This document shows, one piece after another, positions 51,641-60,760 of a stretch of DNA of 64,000 bases. Position numbers and translations under genes: made by a program. Every line of letters begins with the position of its first letter. The stretch's first letter is position 1. The DNA comes from Nonomuraea deserti (lineage in GTDB: Bacteria > Actinomycetota > Actinomycetes > Streptosporangiales > Streptosporangiaceae): assembly GCF_004348685.1 (NCBI RefSeq), contig NZ_SMKO01000003.1, positions 93,554 through 157,553 on the forward strand, written 5' to 3'. A model generated the notes under the pieces. The model saw only the letters and a list, made by a program, of their open reading frames with translations. It was not told where the DNA came from and did no database searches.

Positions 51641-51997
51641 ATGGGTGACTTCGACGGGCCGGGGGATGTGTTCCTGGCCGACTGCCCGGCCCGCCTGGCG
51701 GTCGAGGTGATCGCCGACAAGTGGTCCGTCGTCGTCCTGTACGCGCTCAGCCGGGGGTCACGCCGGCACGGCGAACTGGTCGAGCTCATCGGCGGCATCT
51801 CGAAGAAGGTGCTGACCCAGACCCTGCGGCGGCTGCAGGACTACGGGCTGGTCGGCCGGCGCGCCTACGCCGAGGTGCCGCCGCGGGTCGAGTACGAACT
51901 GACCGAGCTCGGCGCGACGCTGATCGACCCGATAGCGATCCTGACGCAGTGGGCAGAGCATCACGGGGACGCGATCCTGGCCGCGCGGCCGGAGTGA
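51641..51997 (+). CDS. HxlR-family transcriptional regulator
   Basis: 118 residues. HxlR winged helix: CPARLAVEVIADKWSVVVLYAL, HGELVELIGGISKKVLTQTLRRL, GLVGRRAYAEVPPRVEYELT. Single-domain regulators often controlling divergent detoxification oxidoreductases; the FDOR gene fits. Codon before ATG is TTG in an upstream extension, rejected. Confidence 0.9.
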   Translation: MGDFDGPGDVFLADCPARLAVEVIADKWSVVVLYALSRGSRRHGELVELIGGISKKVLTQTLRRLQDYGLVGRRAYAEVPPRVEYELTELGATLIDPIAILTQWAEHHGDAILAARPE

Positions 51998-52009
51998 CCA
52001 TGGTGCCGG

Positions 52010-52465
52010 TCAGCGGTGGGTGCGGCGGGCCACGGCCTGGCCGGCGGGCAGGCCGCCGACGAACGCCCTGAGGAAGGCGAGGATCTCTCCGAGCTCGCGC
52101 CCCTCGGCCGCGGCGTCGATCGACTCGTAGAGCCTCTCCTCGATCTCGGTGATCTGCCGCACCCGAGCGCTCCCTTCTTCGGTGAGCGACAGGTCGATGT
52201 GACGGCGATCGTTGGCCGCAACGTCACGCCTGACCAGGCCGAGGGTGACCAGGCGATCAACGAGCCTGCTCGGGCTGTTGCCGCTCTCGCAGACCAGGAG
52301 TTCACCGAGGCCGTTGAGCGTCAGAGGGCCGTGCTGCTGCAGGACGCGGATCACCTCGGCTTGGGAGGGGGTGATGCCGAGCGGCCGCAGGGCCTGGCCG
52401 AGCAGCCGGTTGCCTTCCCGCTGCGCGGCCAGGATCAGGTATCTGAGCTCCTCAGCGGGCCGCAT
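52010..52465 (-). CDS. MarR-family transcriptional regulator
   Basis: 151 residues with the MarR winged helix: LGITPSQAEVIRVLQQHGPLTL, GNSPSRLVDRLVTLGLVRRD, NDRRHIDLSLTEEG. It overlaps the 3' end of the upstream hydrolase gene by 14 bp, so the two are co-transcribed. Palindrome GACATATATGTC upstream of the hydrolase is its probable operator. Confidence 0.9.
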   Translation of the reverse strand: MRPAEELRYLILAAQREGNRLLGQALRPLGITPSQAEVIRVLQQHGPLTLNGLGELLVCESGNSPSRLVDRLVTLGLVRRDVAANDRRHIDLSLTEEGSARVRQITEIEERLYESIDAAAEGRELGEILAFLRAFVGGLPAGQAVARRTHR

Positions 52466-53204
52466 GGGTCATCTCGCGGTCGCCGGCCGTTTCGGTCAGG
52501 AACGTCTCGACGGCGCGTGCGTAGGTTTCTGGATGCGTGAAGCGGAACATGTGCCCGCTCCGGTCCAGCACGATCTCGCGGGAGCCCGCGATCCCGGTGC
52601 GCATGATCTCCGCCGCCCGCTCGCCGATCAGCTTGTCATGCGACGGTGTGATGATCAGGGTGGGGACTCGTACTCTGTCGAGACGGTCGATGTAGTCGGC
52701 GGTGAGCGCCGCGCCGATGCGGGCCCCGAAGGACGTGGCCGGGGTGTTGTCCAGGAACAACCGGCGGCTGTCGGCCTCGCTCCAGGGGATCTGGCCCGCA
52801 CGGTCGTGGGGTGAGGCCAGCCGGTGGGCGTGCGCGCGCAGCGCCAGCTGCCGGTAGAGGCCGCCGCGCAGCCTGCCCATCATCCGCATGGCGCTCCTCC
52901 AGACCGGCGAGGAGACGGGGTTGGCCGCGAAGCCGCCCGACATCACCAGAGCGCGCAGCCCGGCCGGCCGGCGGACGGCCAGCGCCAGCGCGATGTTGGC
53001 TCCGAAGGAGTCCCCGACCAGCACGTAGTCGTCCAGGTCCGCGACGTGGGCCGCGGCGGCGTCGGCGTAGACCTCCATGTCGGCCACGCCTTCGGGGAGC
53101 CGGAAGGTGCGCTGCGGACGATGGGCCAGCGGGGTGAGCGTCGTCAGATCCCAGGGAGCGCCGGAGAAGCAGGGGATGAAGACCAGGGTCGGTTCGTTCG
53201 TCAT
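52452..53204 (-). CDS. Alpha/beta hydrolase
   Basis: 250 residues. Nucleophile elbow GDSFGAN (Ser), acid residue in TPSHDKL and catalytic His in RSGHMFRF. The FSGAPWD opening replaces the usual HG motif. First gene of a two-gene operon with MarR, a common self-regulated detoxification arrangement. ATG 53204. Confidence 0.88.
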   Translation of the reverse strand: MTNEPTLVFIPCFSGAPWDLTTLTPLAHRPQRTFRLPEGVADMEVYADAAAAHVADLDDYVLVGDSFGANIALALAVRRPAGLRALVMSGGFAANPVSSPVWRSAMRMMGRLRGGLYRQLALRAHAHRLASPHDRAGQIPWSEADSRRLFLDNTPATSFGARIGAALTADYIDRLDRVRVPTLIITPSHDKLIGERAAEIMRTGIAGSREIVLDRSGHMFRFTHPETYARAVETFLTETAGDREMTHAAR

Positions 53205-53219
53205 GGCAATAGATTACAC

Positions 53220-53231
53220 GACATATATGTC
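53220..53231. promoter_or_regulatory. Palindrome, candidate MarR operator
   Basis: GACATATATGTC, a perfect 12-bp palindrome in an AT-rich patch (53205-53245) starting 16 bp upstream of the hydrolase start. It would be the operator of the hydrolase/MarR operon. Confidence 0.6.
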
Positions 53232-53278
53232 ATGTCAACTAATTGGCGGGTCGGTGTTCAGGTGCGGCGACCTCGTCG

Positions 53279-55855
53279 TCACCCAGCCGAACCGGATGCG
53301 CCGCCGGCCGGTCCCCGCGATGTCGGCCTGAGCCCGAGGCGGGCGAGGTGGGTGCGGATGCTTTCGGCGTCGACCCCTCTTTCGTCCGTATGGTCGGTGC
53401 CGAGGGTGGTCAGGATGGTCAGGGCCTCGGCCCAGTGCCGGTGGGCCTGGTCGTCCCGGCCGAGCATGGCGTGGGCGTGGGCGAGGCCGTCGTGGGCGCG
53501 TACCTGGTCGCCCGGCTGGTCGAGGTCCGAGGCGAGGCCGAGTGCTCGGCGGTGGTCGTCGAGCGCCTGCTCGTAGTGGCCGCAGTCGTGTCGCAGCCGG
53601 CCCCTGCCGTGGATGGCTTCGAACTGCCAGTTGCGGTTGCCGATCTCGATGGCGAGGTCAAGGGCCTGCTGGTAGCAGTCGCCGGCCTGCCGGTCGCGTC
53701 CCTGGAGGCGGTGGAGGTCGCCGAGGGCGGTGAGGCTGTCGAGTACACCGAGCCGGTGCTCCGTGCCGCGGGCCAGCTCCAGGGCCTGAGTGAAGCAGCC
53801 GGTGGCCGGCCCGTGCTCGTCCCTGCCGAGATGGAGATGGCCGAGCGCGAGCAGCGCGCGCACCTCGCCGGTGCGGTGGTCGATCAGCCGGGCGATGTCG
53901 AGAGCTCGCGCGAGACTGTCCACGGCCTGCGCGTGCCGTCCCATCAACCGGTGCATGTGGCCGAAACCGATCAACGCGTCCAGCTCGCTGGTGGGGTGAC
54001 CGAGCGTCCGGGCGATCTCCAGCGCCTGCGTGAAGTGCTCGACGGCCTGTGCGTACTGTCCGTGGACCGCGCAGATCATGGCAAGAGGGTTGAGCGCTCG
54101 GAGTTCGCCTGAGCGGTGACCGAGGGCTCGGGCGATGTCCATGGCGTACGACGCGTCCTCGATGGCCGTTTCGTACCGGTTCTGCATGTGGCGGATCTCA
54201 GCGAGCCCGATGAGCGCCTCCATCTCGCCCGTACGATCTGCGGCCGCGCGGGCGGCGGCCAGCGCCCGCCGGTGGAGGGTCTCGGCTTCGGCGTAACGGC
54301 CGCGGGTGCGCAGACACCGATGCAAGGTGGCCGACAGATGCCGGACATGTTCGGAGAAGCCGTGCTCGGCGGCACCCTGAGCCAGGGTGAGCAGGTTGGA
54401 CAACTCCGCCTCCAGCCACGCGGCGGCATCCGGCATCACGGGCATGGAGGCCCCGCTCAGCGAAGGGCGTGGCCTGATGTCGGCTTCGTAGGGGTAGAGG
54501 CGATCCATCGCCACCGAGGCGGCCAGGCTGTAGTGGTCGAGCAGCCGGGTCAGCGCGGCGTGCCGGCCGTTCTCGGATTCTTCTTCGGCGACCACCTCGG
54601 CGGCATGCGCGCGGATCAGGTCGTGAAAGCGAAAGCGGCCGGGCACCGGCTCCTGCAGCAGGTGAACCTCCAGTAACTGGTCCAGCAGCCGGCCGGCCCG
54701 GGTGACCTCGGTGGCGAAGAGGGCGGCGGCGGCATCGGGCGCGATATCGGTGCCGGCGTGCAGCCCCAGCAGCCGATATGCCCGCCGTACGTCGTGGTCG
54801 AGTTCCCGACAGGACAGGTCGAGCGCGGCGGTGACGCTGCGCTGCCCGGCGTGCAACTCGCCCAGCCGGCGCTGACGCTCCTCCAGGCGCTCCAGCAGAT
54901 CCCCTACGCTCCAGGCCGGATGGACCTTGAGCCGGGCCGCGGCCAGCCGGATCGCCAGCGGCAGCAGCCCGCACCGCCGCACCACCTCGGCCAGCGCATG
55001 CTCGGGAGCATCGGCGACGCGCCCTTCCCCCGTCGTCGCGGTGAACAACGCGATCGCATCCGCGAGCGGCAGGAGGTCCACCGACAACGTGCGGGCGTCA
55101 TCGAGCCCGACCAGCCGCCGCCGGCTGGTGATCAGGACCAGGCAGCCCGCCGCACCCGGCAGCAGAGGTTGTACCTGCGCCTCATCGGCGGCGTTGTCCA
55201 GCACGATCAGCATCTTCCTGCCGGCCAGGACGCTCCGGTAGAGCATCACCCGCTCCTCGAGCTGCTGGGGGACCGACTCGCCGGGCACACCCAGCGCACC
55301 CAGGAAGCGAGCGAGCGTGTCGGCCGGGTCCGCCGGGCCCATGCCCTGCGTGTGACCGTGCAGGTCGACGAACAGATCGCCATCGGGAAAGCGGGAAGCC
55401 AGCTGGTGAGCGGCGTGCACGGCCAGCGCGGTCTTGCCGACGCCTGCCATGCCGTCGATCGCGCTGATCACCACGGTGGACGCCTCGCCGGCATCGTCCA
55501 GAACGGCCAGCTCCCGCGCCCGGCCAACGAACGCGACATCGGCCGGCAACTGCCGCGGCACCGTACGCGCCGGGTGAGAGGGCTCCGGAGCGGCGCGGGC
55601 GAGCCGCCTCAGGACCGACAGCTCTTCGGCATCCAGGGCTAGCGCCTCGGCCAGCAACCGCATGGACGCCGTACGAGGCCGGCGTAACTCATCCGCCTCC
55701 AACCGGCGCACGGTACGCACACTGAGCCCGGACCGTACCGCAAGCTCCTGCTGGGTCAGCAGCGCCCGCTCGCGCCAAGCCCGCAACAACGCCCCCAGCG
55801 TCGGCTCCGCCGCCGGCGGGCCTGCCGCAGCCGCGTCATGCGTTCCTGACGGCAT
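53279..55855 (-). CDS. XRE/NB-ARC/TPR transcriptional regulator
   Basis: 858 residues: XRE helix-turn-helix (about 25-80: LTQQELAVRSGLSVRTVRRLE), NB-ARC ATPase (about 110-400: Walker A GMAGVGKTA, LIVLDNAAD, RCGLLPLAIRL) and about nine tetratricopeptide repeats (480-840). This SARP-less AfsR-like class is a family of actinomycete STAND regulators that bind a ligand through the repeats. ATG 55855 is preferred over GTG 55861 because of spacing from AGGGGA. A remnant of a related gene lies at 6890-7498. Confidence 0.93.
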   Translation of the reverse strand: MPSGTHDAAAAGPPAAEPTLGALLRAWRERALLTQQELAVRSGLSVRTVRRLEADELRRPRTASMRLLAEALALDAEELSVLRRLARAAPEPSHPARTVPRQLPADVAFVGRARELAVLDDAGEASTVVISAIDGMAGVGKTALAVHAAHQLASRFPDGDLFVDLHGHTQGMGPADPADTLARFLGALGVPGESVPQQLEERVMLYRSVLAGRKMLIVLDNAADEAQVQPLLPGAAGCLVLITSRRRLVGLDDARTLSVDLLPLADAIALFTATTGEGRVADAPEHALAEVVRRCGLLPLAIRLAAARLKVHPAWSVGDLLERLEERQRRLGELHAGQRSVTAALDLSCRELDHDVRRAYRLLGLHAGTDIAPDAAAALFATEVTRAGRLLDQLLEVHLLQEPVPGRFRFHDLIRAHAAEVVAEEESENGRHAALTRLLDHYSLAASVAMDRLYPYEADIRPRPSLSGASMPVMPDAAAWLEAELSNLLTLAQGAAEHGFSEHVRHLSATLHRCLRTRGRYAEAETLHRRALAAARAAADRTGEMEALIGLAEIRHMQNRYETAIEDASYAMDIARALGHRSGELRALNPLAMICAVHGQYAQAVEHFTQALEIARTLGHPTSELDALIGFGHMHRLMGRHAQAVDSLARALDIARLIDHRTGEVRALLALGHLHLGRDEHGPATGCFTQALELARGTEHRLGVLDSLTALGDLHRLQGRDRQAGDCYQQALDLAIEIGNRNWQFEAIHGRGRLRHDCGHYEQALDDHRRALGLASDLDQPGDQVRAHDGLAHAHAMLGRDDQAHRHWAEALTILTTLGTDHTDERGVDAESIRTHLARLGLRPTSRGPAGGASGSAG

Positions 55856-56038
55856 GAACACATCCCCTGCGTTTTCCAGCCTGGATCAGAAAAACTATGC
55901 CACACGCCCCCAAGAGCCGTGCCGAAGCGGCAAGCGCCGCGGTCGAAACAAACAGGAGCCATGGCGGCAGCCGGTCATTCAGCGGCCATTCCACCACGCG
56001 GCGCATAGTGGAGTAACGGCGCTGGTTAACCTCCCCGT

Positions 56039-56602
56039 ATGCGCAAACTGGTCGTTCAAGAACTCGTCACGGTCGACGGTTTCGTGGCGGGTCCCGGCGG
56101 GGAGCTCGACTTCTTCGAGTCGGTCACCGACTACAGCGAGGTGGACCGGGACGCGGTCCGGCACCTGGAGACCGTGGACACCGTCCTGCTGGGCGCGGCG
56201 ACATACCGGATGTTCGTGGAGTACTGGCCCACTGCCGACGAGCCGGTCGCCAACGTGGTGAACTCCCTTCCCAAGCTGGTCTTCTCCGCCACACTCGACA
56301 AGGCTCCGTGGGGAGACCGGGAAGAGGCGCAGATCGTACGCGGCGATGCGGCTGAGGCGGTCACCGCTCTCAAGGAACGGCCAGGCAAGGACATCATGCT
56401 CTGGGGAAGCCTCTCACTCGCGCGTTCCCTGATTGGGGCAGGCCTCCTTGACGAGCTCCAACTCCGCGTGATCCCGGTCGCCATCGGCAGCGGGCTGAAG
56501 CTCTTCCCCGGCGACCTGGGCCGGCTGGACCTGGAGCTCATCGAGGTTAGGCCCTACACCTCGGGCGTCACCGCGATGCACTACCGCCCGAGGCGCACGT
56601 GA
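56039..56602 (+). CDS. RibD C-terminal/dihydrofolate reductase-like protein
   Basis: 187 residues: VVQELVTVDGFVAGPGGELD at the start and GKDIMLWGSLSLARSLIGAGL, LDELQLRVIPVAIGSGLKLF in the NADPH-binding region. Members resemble the reductase domain of RibD but stand alone in many actinomycetes with unknown substrate. Confidence 0.92.
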   Translation: MRKLVVQELVTVDGFVAGPGGELDFFESVTDYSEVDRDAVRHLETVDTVLLGAATYRMFVEYWPTADEPVANVVNSLPKLVFSATLDKAPWGDREEAQIVRGDAAEAVTALKERPGKDIMLWGSLSLARSLIGAGLLDELQLRVIPVAIGSGLKLFPGDLGRLDLELIEVRPYTSGVTAMHYRPRRT

Positions 56603-56666
56603 CCCCCGGCCGCTCATCCGATCCCGGGTGCCGAAACCCGCGGACCCCCCAAAGGAGAGCACCACG

Positions 56667-58313
56667 ATGACCTTCGATGTCCTGACGAGAACCGCAGCGG
56701 TGATGATCGCAGCGGCGATGATCACCGTGCTCGGCCTGGCCGTCCCCGCGAGCGGCGCCTCCGTGCCCGGCTCGGCGATCGAGCCGGTACGGGAGTGCGA
56801 CGAGCTGCCGAAACTCTTCGACCTGCCAGGCGCGCGGACACACGTCGAGCGGGCGGAGGTGATGGACCAGAGCGAGCCGAAGCACTGTTACGTGGAAGGC
56901 TACGTCGAGCCCGCGGTGGGGTTCCAGCTCAGGCTGCCGTTGGAGACGTTCACGGGCCGTTACCTGCAGTATGGCTGCGGCGGGTTCTGCGGGCAGATCA
57001 GGGAGCTGCCGTTCCCCGACTGCGGGGGCGAGCCCGGCGGTGACGTCGCCGTCGGAGCCACTGACGACGGTCATGTGTCGCAAGGGCTGGAGGAACGGTG
57101 GGCGGCCGACAACCAGGCGGCCCGGGACGACTACTTCTATCGTGCGCCGCATGTGCTGTCGGTGGCGGCCAAGCGGATCATCACCGAGTTCTACGGGGCG
57201 CCGCCGAGACGGTCCTACTTCAGCAGCTGCTCCAACGGCGGGCGGGAGGGGCTGCTCCTCGCCCAGCGTTATCCTCGCGACTTCGACGGCATCGTCGCCG
57301 GCGCCCCCGCCCACGTCATGGGTCCGATGTTGGGCATTTACGCGCCCTGGCTGGCTCGGACGAACACGGCCGCCAACGGTGAGCCGATCATCACGAGCGC
57401 CGAACTGCCCGCCCTGCACCAGGCTGTGGTGGCGGCCTGCGATCGGTCCGACGGGCTGGCCGACGGACAGATCGATGATCCACGCGCCTGCCGGTTCGAC
57501 CCCGTGAAGGTGCAGTGCCCGCCTGGCGCCGATCAGCCGCACTGCCTGACGCCGCGCCAGGTCGCGGTCGCCCGCGCGTTGTACGCGGGGCCGAAGGACC
57601 CGAGCGGGCGCCGGCTGTTCCCCGGCTGGCAAACCTACGGATCCGAGCTTGGCTGGGACGGAATGATCACGCCCTCTCCCGGACTGGGCGGTACTTCGTT
57701 CGCCGCATGGCTGGGGGACAACTACCTCAAATATGTCGGATTCCCGATCGGCACCCCGCACTCCTCCCTGGCCGAGATCTCCTTCACCGCCGAACAGTTG
57801 CACCGGCTGACCGCCGAAGGCGTCAAGGGCAACGCCATGAGCCTCGATCTCAGCGAGTTCCGCCGCAACGGCGGCAAGCTCATCATGTGGCACGGCTGGG
57901 CCGATCCCCTGCTGCCCCCGGCCGCGACGCTGGACTACTACCAGCGGCTGTCACAGCGCAACGGCGGCTTTCGGAGAACCCAGCGATGGGCGCGGTTGTT
58001 CATGGTGCCCACGATGCACCACTGTGGCGGCGGCTACCGGCTGAGCGAGTTCGACCCGCTCCATGAGCTGGTCGCCTGGGTCGAGCGGGACGCGGCGCCG
58101 TACCGGATCATCGCCAACGCCCGGGACGCGGAGGGCGGCGTCTCCCGGTCGCGACCGGTCTTCCCCTACCCGCTGCGAGCCTCCTACGACGGCACCGGCA
58201 GCATCGACCACGCGAGCAACTTCGTCCCCGCACCACCGCGGCGTCCACCGCTCGACATCGTCCGCTGGATCGGCAGCTCCCTCCACGAGTTGCCCGGACC
58301 CGTCGCGCCCTAG
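56667..58313 (+). CDS. Secreted tannase/feruloyl esterase family protein
   Basis: 548 residues. Signal peptide about 1-33 (LTRTAAVMIAAAMITVLGL, ends SGAS). The family's disulfide-linked catalytic core is present: nucleophile Ser in SCSNGGREG (adjacent Cys), Asp in WADPLLPP and His followed by Cys in HHCGGG, the CS-D-HC pattern. Cleaves feruloyl or galloyl esters of plant polyphenols or hemicellulose (family knowledge; this member's substrate unproven). ATG 56667 with AAAGGAG upstream. Confidence 0.93.
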   Translation: MTFDVLTRTAAVMIAAAMITVLGLAVPASGASVPGSAIEPVRECDELPKLFDLPGARTHVERAEVMDQSEPKHCYVEGYVEPAVGFQLRLPLETFTGRYLQYGCGGFCGQIRELPFPDCGGEPGGDVAVGATDDGHVSQGLEERWAADNQAARDDYFYRAPHVLSVAAKRIITEFYGAPPRRSYFSSCSNGGREGLLLAQRYPRDFDGIVAGAPAHVMGPMLGIYAPWLARTNTAANGEPIITSAELPALHQAVVAACDRSDGLADGQIDDPRACRFDPVKVQCPPGADQPHCLTPRQVAVARALYAGPKDPSGRRLFPGWQTYGSELGWDGMITPSPGLGGTSFAAWLGDNYLKYVGFPIGTPHSSLAEISFTAEQLHRLTAEGVKGNAMSLDLSEFRRNGGKLIMWHGWADPLLPPAATLDYYQRLSQRNGGFRRTQRWARLFMVPTMHHCGGGYRLSEFDPLHELVAWVERDAAPYRIIANARDAEGGVSRSRPVFPYPLRASYDGTGSIDHASNFVPAPPRRPPLDIVRWIGSSLHELPGPVAP

Positions 58314-58325
58314 CCGGAGCGGACC

Positions 58326-59651
58326 ATGACAGCCTCCGACGGGAGCACGGGAACCGGACCCGGGAAGGCGAGCGGGTTACGGCTGCTGCGCGGCAGCGCG
58401 GGGTTCCGCTCGCTGTGGTCGGCGCGGGTCGTCTCGGTGGGCGGTGACGCGCTCAGCCTCGTCGCGCTGATGCTCCACGTCGCCGACACCACGGGGCAAG
58501 CGATCGCCGTATCGCTGCTGCTGCTCGTCGGCGACTTCGTCCCCTCGCTGCTCAGCCCGATCGCCGGCGCGATCAGCGATCGTTTCGATCTCAAGCGGGT
58601 GATGATCGTATGTGAGCTGGCGCAGGGTGTGGTGCTCCTGCTCATCGCTGTCTCGTTGCCGCCGCTTCCCCTGCTGCTGGTACTGGTCGGGCTGCGCGCG
58701 ATCGGGGGACAGGTGTTCCTGCCGGCCTCACGCGCGGCGATACCGGAGCTGGTCCGGGACAAGGACCTGGAGACCGCCAACGCCACGCTGGGGTTCGGCA
58801 CCAACGCGGCCGAGGCTCTCGGGCCGCTGGCCGCGGCCGCCCTCCTGCCCTTCGTCGGGATACGAGGTGTGCTCCTGGTCGACGCCGTCTCCTTCCTGCT
58901 CGCGGGCGCGGCACTGCTCAGGCTGCGGTCGCTTCCCCCCGCGCGCTCCCCGGAAGTCCCGCAGGCCTCGCTCCTGGAGGATGCGAAGTCCGGGCTCGGC
59001 TACATCTGGTCGGCCAAGGCGGTACGGGTCGTCGCGCTGGGCTTCTGCGCCGTCGTGGCCTTCAACGGCGTGGACGACGTCGCCCTGGTACTCCTGGCCA
59101 CCGAATCCTTCGCGGCCGGCGAGTCGGCGGTCGGCCTGCTCCTGGGCGCCGTCGGCATCGGCCTGCTCTTCGGGTACGCGCTGACGGCCCGTCACAGCGC
59201 CCGGATGTCCCTGGTGACCCTGCTGGTCGCCGGATTCGCGGTGAACAGCGCCGGTAACCTCCTCACCGGGTTGGCCTGGGCCGTCGCCGCCGCGTTCGTG
59301 ACCCAGTTCGTGCGCGGATTCGGCATCGCGGCGATGGACGTGGCCACCAACACCATGCTGCAGCGCCTGGTCCCTGCCGGAATGCTCGGCAGGGTCTTCG
59401 GCAACCTCTATGGAGCGGTCGGAGTGGCCGCCGCGCTGTCCTACACAGCGGGCGGGTTCCTCCTGGACGCCACGTCCGCACCGACAACGCTCCTGATCGC
59501 GGGTGGCGGCGGCCTCCTTGCCACCTTGCTCGTCGCGTGGACGCTGCCAGGAGTGCTGCGCAAGCACCCGGCCGACGGGCACGGGCTCGGAAGTTCACCA
59601 CAGCCTCCACCACCTCACGAGCCACCGCGGTCGAGCCGGAAACCGGATTGA
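58326..59651 (+). CDS. MFS transporter (exporter type)
   Basis: 441 residues with 12 membrane helices. Motif A analogue GAISDRFDLKRVM after helix 2. Resembles the MFS_3 group of drug and macrolide-type exporters. Twelve bp after the esterase gene, so probably co-transcribed, though a functional link is not obvious. Pro-rich C-terminal tail. Confidence 0.93.
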   Translation: MTASDGSTGTGPGKASGLRLLRGSAGFRSLWSARVVSVGGDALSLVALMLHVADTTGQAIAVSLLLLVGDFVPSLLSPIAGAISDRFDLKRVMIVCELAQGVVLLLIAVSLPPLPLLLVLVGLRAIGGQVFLPASRAAIPELVRDKDLETANATLGFGTNAAEALGPLAAAALLPFVGIRGVLLVDAVSFLLAGAALLRLRSLPPARSPEVPQASLLEDAKSGLGYIWSAKAVRVVALGFCAVVAFNGVDDVALVLLATESFAAGESAVGLLLGAVGIGLLFGYALTARHSARMSLVTLLVAGFAVNSAGNLLTGLAWAVAAAFVTQFVRGFGIAAMDVATNTMLQRLVPAGMLGRVFGNLYGAVGVAAALSYTAGGFLLDATSAPTTLLIAGGGGLLATLLVAWTLPGVLRKHPADGHGLGSSPQPPPPHEPPRSSRKPD

Positions 59652-59682
59652 TCGGGTCCGCCGTCGATGTCACCATCCCCAG

Positions 59683-60123
59683 ATGGAGGAAGAGGAGCTG
59701 CAGCAGATCCAGGCGAACGTCAGCCTGGCCATCGACCAACTCGGGCCGCTGAGCGACGTGGAGTTCGGCCTCAACCCGGAGTCCGTCGAGTGGGTGGAAG
59801 GCTTCATCGAGCGCCAGCGTGCCCGGCCCGGCTTCGACCCCGAGCGGATCGACGGGCTGGTCGGCGTGCTCGGCTCGTTCCTCGGCGCCTGCATCGCCGC
59901 CGCCACGGGCGGCCGCTGGCGCAAGTCGGACGATGACACGTGGGGCGTGCTCCTTCCCGACGGCAGCACGGCCTTCCCTTTCACGAAAGTGCGTAAGCAG
60001 TTCCGTGGCGGGGTGGAGGACGGCGAATCGATCGCCGGCTTCTACCGGGTCGCGGTCGGCTTCATCGCCACGGGAAAGCTGCGGGAGGCATGTGGGGGAG
60101 GGGCCGGCCCGGACGCGACGTGA
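59683..60123 (+). CDS. Hypothetical cytoplasmic protein
   Basis: 146 residues, acidic N-terminus (MEEEELQQIQANVSLAI), helical then mixed (GGRWRKSDDDTWGVLLPDGST, FPFTKVRKQFRGG). I recognise no family. Long upstream frame rejected. It lies 31 bp after the MFS gene, in the same direction. Confidence 0.6.
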   Translation: MEEEELQQIQANVSLAIDQLGPLSDVEFGLNPESVEWVEGFIERQRARPGFDPERIDGLVGVLGSFLGACIAAATGGRWRKSDDDTWGVLLPDGSTAFPFTKVRKQFRGGVEDGESIAGFYRVAVGFIATGKLREACGGGAGPDAT

Positions 60124-60320
60124 CTCCTCGCCCTCCGACCGCAGGGGAAGAAGTTCACGCGTCGGACAGCGGTTTATGAATCTTTGACCTGGTTACGGTT
60201 CAGGGTTTGCGAGACGGGCGGGCTGTTCCCGGCGTACTGACCGCGCCGCGTACGGCACCACCCGGCCGGGCGCGGCGCCACCGTCGCGCCGCCCCGCCCC
60301 GACAGAGAGAGGAGAACACC

Positions 60321-60668
60321 ATGCGTACCGCGATCTTCGGGGGCGCCCTCATGCTGGCAGGCACCCTCGCCGGAGCCGGCGCCATGGACACCGCTCATGC
60401 CGGCGCAGACGTCGGCACAGCGCCGGCCGCACAGCCCGACGACCGGGCAAGCAAAGCCGGCGCGAGGATTCCCTGCTACGACATCCGGGTCAACGACGTC
60501 GGCTTCTACCGTAGCGTCACGATCAAGAGCAAGTGCGGGCAGACGAATGAGGTGAGGGCGAGGATCGCCTCGTGGCCCGACGGACCCTGCTGGACCATCG
60601 AACCCGGCGAGCGCCGGACCCACTACTACCGCTCGCCCGGCACGTTCTACAACCTCAAGGCATGTTGA
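60321..60668 (+). CDS. Small secreted cysteine-containing protein
   Basis: 115 residues. Signal peptide about 1-27 ending in AHA; mature part has four Cys (PCYDIRVND, SKCGQ, GPCWTIE, LKAC) and Tyr/Arg-rich segments (GERRTHYYRSPGTFY). Probably disulfide-bonded and exported; no family named. ATG 60321 with GAGAGGAGA ribosome site. Confidence 0.75.
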   Translation: MRTAIFGGALMLAGTLAGAGAMDTAHAGADVGTAPAAQPDDRASKAGARIPCYDIRVNDVGFYRSVTIKSKCGQTNEVRARIASWPDGPCWTIEPGERRTHYYRSPGTFYNLKAC

Positions 60669-60760
60669 CGACCATCCCACATTCCCGTCATGCGCGCTGA
60701 TCGTCTGGAGCGCGCTCCGGCTCGGCGGGGGTAGTGAGCCTCGTCCTCGTCACTGCCCTG

